DNA from: Schlegelella_A sp036272325
Lineage (GTDB): Bacteria > Pseudomonadota > Gammaproteobacteria > Burkholderiales > Burkholderiaceae_C
Assembly: GCA_036272325.1 (NCBI GenBank)
Contig: DATAYY010000013.1
Span: 1 to 42,259 of the forward strand
Length of the DNA stretch: 42,259 nucleotides
Direction of reading: 5' to 3'
Positions 31,490-40,192 of this stretch are shown one piece after another (position 1 is the stretch's first letter; every line of letters begins with the position of its first letter). A program made the position numbers and the translations under genes. Under the pieces are notes generated by a model. It made no database searches. It was not told the DNA's origin and was given only the letters and a program-made list of their open reading frames with translations.

Positions 31490-32359
31490 ATGCCCGGCTC
31501 CCTGCTCCTGCACGCACCGACCGCGCTCGAGTATTTCGCCTCGCTCGTCGCCGACGATGCCAGCTTCGCCGTCGCGGAGGCGGCGATCGCGATCGCCCAC
31601 GACGAGTACCCGGCGCTCGACTGCCAGACCGTGCTCGGCGACATCGACGCGCTCGCCGCACGGCTGAAATCGCGCATCGCCGCCGACGCGGCACCGATGC
31701 AGCGGCTGCGCCTGCTGAACCGCTTCTTCTTCCAGGAGCTCGGTTTCGCCGGCAACGTCAACGACTACTACCACGCCGGCAACAGCTACCTGCACTGCGT
31801 GCTGCAGACGCGGCGCGGCATCCCGATCACGCTCGCGGTCCTCTATGTCGAGATCGCGACGCAGGTCGGTCTGCACGCGAGCGGCGTCTCGTTTCCCGGC
31901 CACTTCCTGGTCAAGCTGCGGATGCCGCAAGGCGAGGTCGTCATCGACCCGTTCACGGGCCAGTCGATGTCGCGCGAGGCGCTCGATGCCCTGCTCGTGC
32001 CGTACCGGCGGCGCCAGGGCTTGCCGGGATCGTCGTCGGTGCCGCTGTCGCTGTTCCTGCAGGCTGCATCGCCGCGCGAGATCATCGCGCGCATGCTGCG
32101 CAACCTGAAGGAGATCCACCGCAGCGCCGACGACTGGGTGCGGCTGCACGCCGTCCTTGAGCGCATCGTGATCCTCCTGCCGAGCGCATGGGAAGAGCGA
32201 CGCGATCGCGGCCTCGCGGCGGCGGAACTCGGCGCCGCCGGCCGCGCCGCCGCCGATCTCTCGACCTACCTCGAGCACGTCCCGCACGCGAGCGACCGCG
32301 CCGCCATCGAGGAGAGGCTGCTCGAGCTCGGCCACGGCAAGCCGCCGCGCCTGCATTGA
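31490..32359 (+). CDS. SirB1-family protein (transglutaminase-like/TPR)
   Basis: 289-aa soluble protein of the SirB1 family. The central region LLNRFFFQELGFAGNVNDYYHAGNSYLHCVLQTRRGIPITLAVLYVEIA and VSFPGHFLVKL is a transglutaminase-like core with conserved Cys and His; the C-terminal third holds TPR-type helices (WVRLHAVLERIVILLP...). Biochemical role unknown. The sequence TAAACT (31478-31483) ends six bases before the ATG, so transcription could begin at the start codon. First gene of the long plus-strand run that follows murJ. Confidence 0.9.
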   Translation: MPGSLLLHAPTALEYFASLVADDASFAVAEAAIAIAHDEYPALDCQTVLGDIDALAARLKSRIAADAAPMQRLRLLNRFFFQELGFAGNVNDYYHAGNSYLHCVLQTRRGIPITLAVLYVEIATQVGLHASGVSFPGHFLVKLRMPQGEVVIDPFTGQSMSREALDALLVPYRRRQGLPGSSSVPLSLFLQAASPREIIARMLRNLKEIHRSADDWVRLHAVLERIVILLPSAWEERRDRGLAAAELGAAGRAAADLSTYLEHVPHASDRAAIEERLLELGHGKPPRLH

Positions 32360-32393
32360 CCGACACCGGGCCTGACCCCTTGCGCACGCCGGG

Positions 32394-33458
32394 ATGGCCT
32401 TGACCGCGGCGCAGCGGCGCAGCCTCAACTGGGCGGCGCTCGCCGCGGCGGCGTTCGCCTTCGTCTGGCTGTTCGGGCCGGTGCTGACGCCGTTTCTGAT
32501 TGGCGCAGTGCTCGCCTACGCGCTCCATCCGCTCGTCGAGCAGCTCGCCGCACGTCGCATGCCGCGCCTGGCGGCGGTGATGCTGGTCGAGATCGGCGCG
32601 ATCGCCGTTCTCGCGGGCCTCATGCTGCTGATCGTGCCCATCCTGTCGAAGGAGCTGCCGCTTCTCAACGAGCAGCTGCCGCTGCTCGCCGAGAGGATCA
32701 ACCGCGCCCTGACGCCATGGCTGAAGCAGATGGGAATCGACGTCTCGCTCGATCCCGCGAACCTGCGCGGCGTCCTGCTCAGGTATCTCGATGCGAACTG
32801 GGGCGAGGGCCTCGCCGCGGCGCTGGCGTCGGCGCGGATCGGCGGCAGCATCGTCGTCGCGATCGTCGGCTATCTCGTCCTCGTCCCGGTCGCTCTCTTC
32901 TTCCTGTTGATCGACTGGCCGCTCTATGTGCTTCGCGCGACCGCCCTGATTCCACCGCGGCTGCGGGCCAGGGTCACGTCGTTCACCAGCGACTGTGACA
33001 CCGTGCTCGGCCAATACCTGCGCGGCCAGATGATCGTGATGCTGCTGATGGCGGCGTTCTACAGCGTCGGCCTGGCGCTGTTCGGCTTCGACCTGGCGGT
33101 GCCGGTCGGCGTCTTCACGGGGCTCGCGATCTTCGTTCCCTATGTCGGCTTCGGCATCGGCCTTCTCCTCGCCCTCCTTGCCGGCGCGCTCCAGTTCAGC
33201 GGCTGGTACGGCCCGCTCGCGGTGGTCGTCGTCTACGGCATCGGCCAGGTCGTCGAGGGTCTTTTCCTGACGCCGAAAATGGTCGGCGAGCGCATCGGCA
33301 TGAGCCCGCTCACGGTCATCTTCGCCCTGTTCGCGTTCGGCCACCTGTTCGGCTTCGTCGGCGTCCTGATCGCGTTGCCAGCGAGCGCGCTGATCGCCGT
33401 CGCCGCGGCGCGGCTGCGCGCGGGCTATACCCAGAGCAACCTCTACAGCGACGGATGA
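32394..33458 (+). CDS. AI-2E/PerM family permease
   Basis: 354-aa inner-membrane protein with about eight helices, PF01594-type. Motifs: LIGAVLAYALHPLVEQL near the N-terminus, a periplasmic amphipathic stretch (about 85-145), QYLRGQMIVMLLMAAFYSVGLALFGFDLAVPVGVFTGLAIFVPYVGFGIG, and VEGLFLTPKMVGERIGMSPLTVIFALFAFGHLFGFVGVLIALPASA. The family name comes from TqsA/AI-2 export, but substrates of most members are unknown. It ends overlapping hda by ATGA. Confidence 0.92.
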   Translation: MALTAAQRRSLNWAALAAAAFAFVWLFGPVLTPFLIGAVLAYALHPLVEQLAARRMPRLAAVMLVEIGAIAVLAGLMLLIVPILSKELPLLNEQLPLLAERINRALTPWLKQMGIDVSLDPANLRGVLLRYLDANWGEGLAAALASARIGGSIVVAIVGYLVLVPVALFFLLIDWPLYVLRATALIPPRLRARVTSFTSDCDTVLGQYLRGQMIVMLLMAAFYSVGLALFGFDLAVPVGVFTGLAIFVPYVGFGIGLLLALLAGALQFSGWYGPLAVVVVYGIGQVVEGLFLTPKMVGERIGMSPLTVIFALFAFGHLFGFVGVLIALPASALIAVAAARLRAGYTQSNLYSDG

Positions 33459-34126
33459 AGCAGATCCCGCTCGCAATGGGCCCCGAGCCGGCGCGGACCT
33501 TCGAGAACTTTCTCCCCGGCGCCAACGGCGCTGCGTTGGCCCACCTGCTCGCGCTTGCGCCGGGCGCGCCGCCGGTCTATCTCTGGGGGCCACCGGGCAG
33601 CGGCAAGACGCACCTGCTGCACGCCGTCGTCGAGCACGCCACCGCGCACGGCCGCCAGTCGGCGTGGTATTCGGCGGCGACGCCGGTGCCATGGAGCACG
33701 GCCGAAGGCCGCGACTGGCTCGTCATCGACGACGCCCACGCGCTCGACGCTTCGCAGCAGCAGGCAGCGTTCTCGCTCTTCGTCGATGCTGCCGATCGCG
33801 GCGCCGGAATCGTCGCCGCCGGCGACGTTCCTCCGGTCGATCTCGCCGTCCGCGAGGACCTGCGCACCCGGCTCGGCTGGGGCCATGTCTTCGCCCTCGA
33901 GCCGCTGCGCGAGAGCGAAGTGCGCGCGGCGCTGCGCCGCGAGGCCGACCGGCGCGGCACCTTCCTCTCCGACGAGGTCATGGACTACCTGCTGACGCGC
34001 TTCGCGCGCGACCTCAAGCACCTGATGGCCCAGCTCGACCGCCTCGACGAGTTCTCGCTCGCGACCAAGCGGGCGATCACGGTGCCGCTCGTGAAGCAGA
34101 TGCTGGCCGAGGAGGGCGATTCCTGA
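33455..34126 (+). CDS. hda: DnaA regulatory inactivator Hda
   Basis: 223-aa AAA+ protein that, bound to the DNA-loaded sliding clamp, triggers hydrolysis of DnaA-ATP after initiation. The N-terminal clamp-binding peptide QIPLAM is at residues 3-8. Walker A GPPGSGKTH at about 45-53, Walker B WLVIDDAHAL, sensor region LRTRLGWGHVF with the arginine finger, and a C-terminal helical lid (FARDLKHLMAQLDRLD). Coupled on both sides: ATGA with the permease and TGATG with the HAD gene. Confidence 0.95.
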   Translation: MKQIPLAMGPEPARTFENFLPGANGAALAHLLALAPGAPPVYLWGPPGSGKTHLLHAVVEHATAHGRQSAWYSAATPVPWSTAEGRDWLVIDDAHALDASQQQAAFSLFVDAADRGAGIVAAGDVPPVDLAVREDLRTRLGWGHVFALEPLRESEVRAALRREADRRGTFLSDEVMDYLLTRFARDLKHLMAQLDRLDEFSLATKRAITVPLVKQMLAEEGDS

Positions 34127-34809
34127 TGGCTGGCGGCGACCCGGGCCTTGCCCTGTTCGACCTCGACGGCACGCTGCTGCCGATCGATTCGGACCACGCC
34201 TGGGGCGAATTCATGATCACGCTCGGCTGGGTCGACGGCGAGGGCTTTCGCCGCGGCAACGATGCGTTCTACGCGCAGTACTGCGCAGGCAAGCTCGACA
34301 TCCACGCCTACATCGCCTTCGCGACCGAGCCGCTGCGCCGACAGGGCGCGGCCGGACGGGTAGCGGGACGCGAGCGCTTCATGCGCGAGGTGATCGCGCC
34401 GGCACTGCGCCCCGAGGCGAGGGCTCTGGTCGAATCGCATCGCGTCCGCGGCGATCGCCTGGCGCTCGTGACCTCGACGAGCGACTTCATCACCGCGCCG
34501 ATCGCTGCCGCGTTCGCGATCGACGCGCTGATCGCGACCCGCCTCGACTGCGCCGCCGATGGCGCGCCGACCGGCAGGATCGACGGCGTGCCGGCCTTTC
34601 GCGAGGACAAGGTCGTCCGTGTCGGACAATGGCTGGCGGCGAGCGGCGCCGACTGGGCAAGCTTTGCGCGGATCAGCGTCTACAGCGACTCGGTCAACGA
34701 CCTGTCGCTGCTCGAGAAGGCGACCGATCCGGTCGCGACGAACCCGTCGCCCGAGCTCGACGCCATCGCGCGCGCCCGAGGCTGGCGCGTCCTGAACCTG
34801 TTCGCATGA
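34126..34809 (+). CDS. HAD-IB family phosphatase (SerB-like)
   Basis: 227-aa haloacid-dehalogenase hydrolase. Motif I FDLDGTLLPIDSD near residues 10-22 (nucleophile and acid Asp), motif II VTSTSDF, and motif IV YSDSVNDLSLLE. The cap inserted after motif I (W...FYAQYCAGKLDIHAYIAF...) is the helical C1 cap of phosphoserine phosphatase-like/CicA proteins. Substrate uncertain. It sits between hda and pcnB, its usual place in Burkholderiales, with TGATG and ATGA overlaps. Confidence 0.92.
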   Translation: MAGGDPGLALFDLDGTLLPIDSDHAWGEFMITLGWVDGEGFRRGNDAFYAQYCAGKLDIHAYIAFATEPLRRQGAAGRVAGRERFMREVIAPALRPEARALVESHRVRGDRLALVTSTSDFITAPIAAAFAIDALIATRLDCAADGAPTGRIDGVPAFREDKVVRVGQWLAASGADWASFARISVYSDSVNDLSLLEKATDPVATNPSPELDAIARARGWRVLNLFA

Positions 34810-36398
34810 TCAAGAAGTTCATCTCCAAGCTGCTTGGCAAGGCCGACGAGGCCGGTGCGCGCCAGGTTCGCGGAAGACGCGTCGAAGTGCCGAAGTCCGA
34901 GCACGGCATCGACCCGCGCCTCGTCGACGAGCGCGCGGTCAAGGTCGTCTCGACCCTCGCCGACGCCGGCTACGAGGCTTACATCGTCGGCGGCGCGGTC
35001 CGCGACCTGCTGGTCGGGCTCAGGCCGAAGGACTTCGACGTCGCGACCGACGCGACTCCGGAGCAGGTGAAGTCGCTGTTCCGGCGCGCGTTCATCATCG
35101 GCCGGCGCTTTCGCATCGTCCACGTCGTCTTCGGCCGCGGCCGCCAGGACCGGGGCCTTTCGGAAGTGATCGAGGTCTCGACCTTTCGCGCCATGCTCGC
35201 CGCCGCCGCCGCCGACCAGGTCGCCGGCAACGAGAAGACCTCGCGCAAGGACCTGGTCGACAAGACGCACGTCGTCGACGCCGAAGGCCGCGTCCTGCGC
35301 GACAACGTCTGGGGCCCGCAGGTCGAAGATGCCGCGCGACGCGACTTCACCGTCAACGCGATGTACTACGACCCGGTCCGGGAAATCGTCGTCGACTACC
35401 ACGGCGGCATCAAGGACGCGAGGAAAAAGCTCCTGCGCATGATCGGCGACCCGGTCGCGCGCTACCGCGAGGACCCGGTCCGGATCATCCGCGCCGTCCG
35501 CTTCGCTGCCAAGCTCGGCTTCGAGATCGAGGCGAAGACGCGGGCGCCGATCAAGCAGATGGCGGCATTGCTCGACAACGTGCCGCAGTCCCGCACCTTC
35601 GACGAGATGATCAAGCTGCTGCAGACGGGCCATGCGCTGGCGTCGATCGTCGAGCTGAAGAAGCTGGGCCTGCATCGCGGCGTCTTTCCGGTCCTCGACG
35701 TTGCTCTCGACGAGGCCGAGCGCCACGACGGGCGCGAGAAGTTCGTTCGCCTCGCGCTCGCCGACACCGACGCCCGCGTCGCCGCCGGCAAGCCCGTCGC
35801 GCCGAGCTTCCTGCTCGCGGCGATGCTCTGGCACGACGTCCAGGACGGCTGGCGCCGACGGCAGGCGGCCGGCGAGTCACCGCTTCCGGCCCTGCAGGCG
35901 GCGATCGACGCTGCCTTCGACGACCGCATCGGCGACATCTCGGGACGCGGCAGGCTCGCGGTCGACATGCGCGAGATCTGGATGCTGCAGCCTCGCCTCG
36001 AGCGGCGTGCCGCCAATTCGGCGCCGGCGCTGCTCGAGCAGCCGCGCTTTCGCGCCGGGCTCGACTTCCTGCGCTTGCGCGCCGAAGTCGGCGAGGGCGA
36101 TCCGGCGCTGGCGCGGTGGTGGGAAGAGCTCTACTCGGCGAGCGACGATGAGCGGCGCGCGATGCTCGAAGGCGTCCGCGAGCAACGCGGGCCGCGCCGC
36201 GTCAGAAAGCCAGCCGTGTCCGGCGCTGCCAGCGAACCCGGCGACGTACCGCGCACGGCTGGGCCGCGCGCGCGAGACGATGGCGACGAGCAGGGCACGA
36301 CCGGCGACGAAGCGCCTGCGGCCGAGGGCGCGGCGCCGCGCAAGCGCCGCCGCCGCCGTCGTCGTCCCGGCACCGATCCGGCCGGCCCGCCGGGCTGA
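34806..36398 (+). CDS. pcnB: Poly(A) polymerase I
   Basis: 530-aa nucleotidyltransferase that adds 3' poly(A) tails to RNA and so promotes decay. Catalytic core: YIVGGAVRDLLVGLRPKDFDVATDATPEQVKSLF with the metal-binding DxD, then FRIVHVVFG, EVSTFR, RRDFTVNAMYYDP, and the RYREDPVRIIRAVRFAAKLGF ATP-binding region. C-terminal helical body to about 460, then a low-complexity Arg/Pro/Glu tail ending in a run of about eight basic residues (KRRRRRRRR), probably an RNA-binding tail. Start overlaps the HAD stop by ATGA. Confidence 0.96.
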   Translation: MIKKFISKLLGKADEAGARQVRGRRVEVPKSEHGIDPRLVDERAVKVVSTLADAGYEAYIVGGAVRDLLVGLRPKDFDVATDATPEQVKSLFRRAFIIGRRFRIVHVVFGRGRQDRGLSEVIEVSTFRAMLAAAAADQVAGNEKTSRKDLVDKTHVVDAEGRVLRDNVWGPQVEDAARRDFTVNAMYYDPVREIVVDYHGGIKDARKKLLRMIGDPVARYREDPVRIIRAVRFAAKLGFEIEAKTRAPIKQMAALLDNVPQSRTFDEMIKLLQTGHALASIVELKKLGLHRGVFPVLDVALDEAERHDGREKFVRLALADTDARVAAGKPVAPSFLLAAMLWHDVQDGWRRRQAAGESPLPALQAAIDAAFDDRIGDISGRGRLAVDMREIWMLQPRLERRAANSAPALLEQPRFRAGLDFLRLRAEVGEGDPALARWWEELYSASDDERRAMLEGVREQRGPRRVRKPAVSGAASEPGDVPRTAGPRARDDGDEQGTTGDEAPAAEGAAPRKRRRRRRRPGTDPAGPPG

Positions 36399-36404
36399 AG
36401 CGCG

Positions 36405-36911
36405 ATGGCCGTAGCGGTCGCGGCCGGCTCGCCTGTCGACGCCTACGTTGGGCTGGGCTCGAACCTCGGCGACCGCGCGGCGGAGATCGAGCGCGCGCTC
36501 GCCGAGCTCGCCGCGTTGCCGGCGACGACGCTGCTCGCGCGCTCTTCGCTCTACCGCTCGGCCCCGGTCGATGCGGGCGGCGACGACTACCTCAACGCCG
36601 TTGCCCAGCTGCGAACGACGCTCGCGCCGCTCGCGCTCCTGCACGCATTGCACGTGATCGAGCAGGCGCACGGCCGCCAGCGGCCGTTCGCCAATGCGCC
36701 ACGGACGCTCGACCTCGACCTCCTGCTCCACGGCGACGCCGTGCTCGCTGGCGATGCGCTGACGTTGCCGCACCCGCGGTTGCACGAGCGCGCGTTCGTG
36801 CTCGTGCCGCTGGCCGAGATCGCGCCGGCGCTCGTCATCCCTGGACGCGGCAGCATCGCCGCCTTGCGCGAGGCGGCCGCCGCGCAGCGCGTCGTTAAAC
36901 TGGGCCGATGA
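36405..36911 (+). CDS. folK: 6-hydroxymethyl-7,8-dihydropterin pyrophosphokinase
   Basis: 168-aa HPPK, transferring pyrophosphate from ATP to the pterin in folate synthesis. YVGLGSNLGDR near residues 14-24, SSLYRSAPV, DDYLNAVAQL, and the catalytic metal motif in RTLDLDLLLHGD, then LPHPRLHERAFVLVPLAEIAP. Six bases after pcnB; its stop overlaps the DUF486 gene by ATGA. Confidence 0.96.
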   Translation: MAVAVAAGSPVDAYVGLGSNLGDRAAEIERALAELAALPATTLLARSSLYRSAPVDAGGDDYLNAVAQLRTTLAPLALLHALHVIEQAHGRQRPFANAPRTLDLDLLLHGDAVLAGDALTLPHPRLHERAFVLVPLAEIAPALVIPGRGSIAALREAAAAQRVVKLGR

Positions 36912-37267
36912 TCGAATCGATCTCGGCGCCCGTCAGGACGGTGCTCCTGCTGTCGGCGTCCAACGTCTTCATGACCTTCGCCTGGTACGGCCATCTTCGC
37001 TATCTGGAGCATCGGCCGTGGCTGATCGCGGCGCTGCTCAGCTGGGGGATCGCCCTGTTCGAATACCTGCTGCAGGTGCCTGGCAACCGGATCGGCTACG
37101 AGGCGGGCCTGACGCTCGCGCAGCTGAAGATCATCCAGGAGGTGGTCACGCTGCTTGTCTTCGTTCCATTCGCGTTCGTCGTCATGCGCCAGCCCCTTAA
37201 GCTCGACTTCCTGTGGGCGGCGTTGTGCATGGTCGGCGCCGTCTACTTCGTCTTCCGCGCTCGATGA
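36908..37267 (+). CDS. DUF486 (DMT-like) small membrane protein
   Basis: 119-aa protein with four membrane helices, family DUF486. The signature is SNVFMTFAWYGHLRYLEHRPWLIAALLSWGIALFEYLLQVPGNRIGYEAGLTLAQLKIIQEVVTLLVF. It looks like half of a drug/metabolite transporter and may act as a dimer; function unknown. ATGA overlaps at both ends place it in the folK-dgk operon. Confidence 0.92.
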   Translation: MIESISAPVRTVLLLSASNVFMTFAWYGHLRYLEHRPWLIAALLSWGIALFEYLLQVPGNRIGYEAGLTLAQLKIIQEVVTLLVFVPFAFVVMRQPLKLDFLWAALCMVGAVYFVFRAR

Positions 37268-37932
37268 GCGACGAACGCGCGCTGGCGCGCTTTCGCCACA
37301 TCGCGATCGAAGGGCCGATCGGCGCCGGCAAGACGACGCTCGCGCGCCTGCTCGCCGACCGCACCGGTGCCGAGCTGCTCCTCGAGCAGCCGGGCGAGAA
37401 CCCGTTTCTCGCCCGCTTCTACGACGACCGCGTCGGCTACGCGTTCCAGACCCAGCTCTTCTTTCTCTTCCAGCGCGAGCGCCAGGTGCGCGCGCTGGCG
37501 CAGCCGAGCATGTTCGCGCAGACGACGGTCAGCGACTTCATGTTCGCCAAGGACGCACTGTTCGCGCGGTTGAACCTGAGCGACGAGGAGTACCGCCTCT
37601 ATGCCCAGATGCACCAGCCGATCGCCGCCCAGCTGCGCGAGCCCGACCTCGTCGTCCGCCTGCAGGCGTCGGCGCCGACGCTGCTCGCGCGGGTGCGGCG
37701 GCGCGCGGTCGCGATGGAGCACAACATCGACCTCGGCTATTTGCAGCGGCTCGGCGACGCGTACGCCGACTTCTTCGCCTCGTACGAGGGGGCACCGGTG
37801 TTCGTCGTCGATACCGAGCGCTTCCATCCGCTGGAGCACGACGGCGATCTCGCCGAGCTCGTGCGTGCGCTCGAAGGCTTCGACGGCCGTCGCGGCGGCC
37901 TCGGTACGCCGGTCGACATCGCGTTCGATTGA
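37264..37932 (+). CDS. Deoxynucleoside kinase-family protein
   Basis: 222-aa P-loop kinase of the dNK/dGK family. P-loop IEGPIGAGKTT at about residues 14-24, FYDDRVGYAFQTQLFFLFQRERQ for the nucleoside pocket, the usual DR(S) replaced by QTTVSDFMFAKDALFA, and a LARVRRRAVAMEHNIDLGYLQRL lid with Arg residues. It would phosphorylate deoxynucleosides; the base preference is not evident. Last gene of the long operon; converges with ccmI with 29 bases between the stops. Confidence 0.92.
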   Translation: MSDERALARFRHIAIEGPIGAGKTTLARLLADRTGAELLLEQPGENPFLARFYDDRVGYAFQTQLFFLFQRERQVRALAQPSMFAQTTVSDFMFAKDALFARLNLSDEEYRLYAQMHQPIAAQLREPDLVVRLQASAPTLLARVRRRAVAMEHNIDLGYLQRLGDAYADFFASYEGAPVFVVDTERFHPLEHDGDLAELVRALEGFDGRRGGLGTPVDIAFD

Positions 37933-37961
37933 CGCCCTGGCCGGCGTCATCGGCGCCCGCG

Positions 37962-39152
37962 CTAGGGCTTGCCGACGACGCTGCCGATCCGGATCGCGAT
38001 GTTGGTGGCGCCCGGCGCCACGCCGGTCGCTTCGCCCGCGAGGTCGCCCGGCTGCGGGATCGCGTTGCCGCTCTTGCTGATGCGCGCGCTGACGTTCACC
38101 AGTGACGCGCTCGAGAGCTTCGCTGCCGGTGACATCGCCATGCTGTCGTCGAGCGTGAACGAGAGCGGCAGATCCTTGACCGTCTTGCGCAGCACGGCGA
38201 GCGGCATCCGGCCGCCGCTCGCCGGCCGCGCGAAGACGAACAGCGTGTCGCCGGGCGACGCTTGCGCCGCAAGAGCCGGGTCGAGGCTGACGACGCCGCT
38301 GACACTCGCTGCCGCCGTCGTCTTCGCTGCGCTCGCGGACGGCGCCGCCGCGGCGGCGACGCTCGCACCGGCCGCCGGCAGTGCCTGGCCGGCGGCGCCC
38401 GCGCGCTCGCGCGCCTCGGCGATGCTCGCCTGAACGCGCTCGCCGAGCTCGCTGCCGGGCGGCAGGCCCTCGGCGATCTTCCGCCACTCGGCGATCGCGG
38501 TCGTATAGTCGCCGCGCTCGTAGGCGATCGTGCCTGACAGCGCGAGTGCCTTGGTGTGCTTCGGGTCCGCTTTCAGCGCGCGATCGATCAACGCAATCGA
38601 CTGCGGGTTGTTTGCGGTTCCCTTGGTCGCCCCGACCGCGTCGGCGTAGTCGGCGAGGATCTGCGGATTGTTCGGCTGCAGCTCGCTCGCGCGCGCATAC
38701 GCGGGCAAGGCATCGTCGAAGCGGCCGAGCACCGTGTACGAGCGGGCGAGCATCGTCCAGCCTTGGGCGTCGTCCGGGTTCTTCTGCAACCGGGCGGCGA
38801 GCTGGTCGACCATGGCCGCGATCTGCTGGATGCCGGTCTGGCCGTTCGCTCCCGCAGCAGAAGCGTCGGCCGTCGCGACCGGCGCGCCCGAGAAGGCGAG
38901 CGACGGCGCCCCGGTCTTCCAGTAGCCGACGCCAGCGACCGCGAGGACGGCGAAGGCGAGGGCGCCGACGAGGCGGCCGGACGGCCGCGCCGGCGCCGGC
39001 GCGTCGGCGGCGAGGAGCAGCGTGCCGATGTCGTGTTCGATGACGCGGCGTGCTTCGTCGAAGCGCCTGGCGTCGAGCTTGCCGGCGACGTGGTCGGCCT
39101 TCAGCTGCAGGAGTCGCGCGCGCGCGGCGGCGAGAGGATCGCGTGCAATCAT
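37962..39152 (-). CDS. ccmI: Cytochrome c maturation protein CcmI (lacking first membrane helix)
   Basis: 396-aa protein that presents apocytochrome c to the heme-ligation complex. A short cytosolic heptad-like region (LLQLKADHVAGKLDARRFDEARRVIEHDIG) is followed by one membrane helix (about 60-77), TPR repeats (DDAQGWTMLARSYTVLGRFDDAL..., about 125-240), an Ala-rich linker and a C-terminal beta domain (VSGVVSLDPALAAQASPGDTLFVFARP...). Classical CcmI has another membrane helix before the heptad region; here it is absent, and the ATG lies three bases after the ccmH stop, leaving no room for one. Last gene of ccmE-F-G-H-I. Confidence 0.9.
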   Translation of the reverse strand: MIARDPLAAARARLLQLKADHVAGKLDARRFDEARRVIEHDIGTLLLAADAPAPARPSGRLVGALAFAVLAVAGVGYWKTGAPSLAFSGAPVATADASAAGANGQTGIQQIAAMVDQLAARLQKNPDDAQGWTMLARSYTVLGRFDDALPAYARASELQPNNPQILADYADAVGATKGTANNPQSIALIDRALKADPKHTKALALSGTIAYERGDYTTAIAEWRKIAEGLPPGSELGERVQASIAEARERAGAAGQALPAAGASVAAAAAPSASAAKTTAAASVSGVVSLDPALAAQASPGDTLFVFARPASGGRMPLAVLRKTVKDLPLSFTLDDSMAMSPAAKLSSASLVNVSARISKSGNAIPQPGDLAGEATGVAPGATNIAIRIGSVVGKP

Positions 39153-39155
39153 CGT

Positions 39156-39665
39156 TCAGGCGTGCCGGGGCGCATCGGCGCCTCGGGTGGGGCCGGCAAC
39201 ATCTTCATCGGTGTCGTCGTCGGGATCGAACGCGTCGGCCGCCATCCGGCTGCGCCGCCGCACGACGATCACGAGCACCGCAGCGCCGGCAGCGAGGAGC
39301 AGCGCCGGCCCGAACCAGAGCAGCACCGTCGTCGCCCGCAGCGGCGGGCGATAGAGGACGAAATCGCCGTAGCGCGCGGTCATGTAGTCGACGATCTCGG
39401 CGTCGCTCTTGCCTTGCTTCAGCATTTCGCGCGTCTCTTGGCGCAGGTCGACTGCGAGCGCTGCGTTCGAGTCGGCGATGGTCTGGTTCTGGCAGACGAG
39501 ACAGCGCAGCTCCGAGGTGATGTGAACCATGCGCGCCTCGAGCGCCGGATCGGCCGCCTCGGGCGCCGCCTCGCGGGCGAGCGCGGAGGCGCTTGCCGCG
39601 AGCACGCCGGCCGCGATCAGCAGCAGCCGCCACCAGCCGAAGCGCACGCCGCTGGTCGCCGTCAT
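39156..39665 (-). CDS. ccmH: Cytochrome c maturation protein CcmH
   Basis: 169-aa membrane-anchored thiol oxidoreductase that keeps apocytochrome heme-binding cysteines reduced. Signal peptide WWRLLLIAAGVLAASASALA, then the redox motif LRCLVCQNQTIADSNA, EIVDYMTARYGDFVLYRPP, and one C-terminal membrane helix (VLLWFGPALLLAAGAAVLVIVV). Start ATGA-overlaps the ccmG stop. Standard length for the short (non-fused) CcmH. Confidence 0.96.
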   Translation of the reverse strand: MTATSGVRFGWWRLLLIAAGVLAASASALAREAAPEAADPALEARMVHITSELRCLVCQNQTIADSNAALAVDLRQETREMLKQGKSDAEIVDYMTARYGDFVLYRPPLRATTVLLWFGPALLLAAGAAVLVIVVRRRSRMAADAFDPDDDTDEDVAGPTRGADAPRHA

Positions 39666-40192
39666 GCGTCGAGCTTCTTCAGCATCGGCTCGATCTTGTT
39701 CGCGAGCACCTCGGGGGTGAGCGGGCCGATGTGCTTCATGCGGATGACGCCATTGCCGTCGACGATGAAGGTCTCCGGGACGCCGTAGACGCCGAAGTCG
39801 ATCCCGACCCGGCCGTCCGCGTCGAAGAACGAGGCGTCGTACGGGTTGCCGAACCGCGCCAGCCAGGCGCCGGCATCGGGTCGCGTGTCCTTGTAGTTGA
39901 GGCCGTAGATCGGAACCAGGTGCTTCTTCGAGAAGTCGAGCAGGACCGGGTGCTCCTCGCGGCAGGCGACGCACCACGACGCCCAGACGTTGAGGATGAA
40001 GGTCTTGCCGCGCAGCTCGTCGAGGCGAACGACGCGCGAGGCGTCGTCGACCCGGGAAAGCGCGAACTTCGGCGCGGGCTTGTCGATCAGCGGCGACGGT
40101 ACCTCGTGCGGATCGCGATCGAGGCCGACGGCGAGGACGACGGCAAGCGCGAAGAACGCCGCCAGCGGGATCAGGAACCAGAATCGCTTCAT
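39662..40192 (-). CDS. dsbE: Thiol:disulfide interchange protein DsbE/CcmG
   Basis: 176-aa periplasmic thioredoxin tethered by an N-terminal helix (FWFLIPLAAFFALAVVLAVGL). Active site WASWCVACREEHP, with the acidic patch expected of CcmG. GVYGVPETFIVDGNG supplies the cis-Pro. It passes reducing power to CcmH/apocytochrome. Overlaps ccmF and ccmH by ATGA. Confidence 0.96.
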   Translation of the reverse strand: MKRFWFLIPLAAFFALAVVLAVGLDRDPHEVPSPLIDKPAPKFALSRVDDASRVVRLDELRGKTFILNVWASWCVACREEHPVLLDFSKKHLVPIYGLNYKDTRPDAGAWLARFGNPYDASFFDADGRVGIDFGVYGVPETFIVDGNGVIRMKHIGPLTPEVLANKIEPMLKKLDA

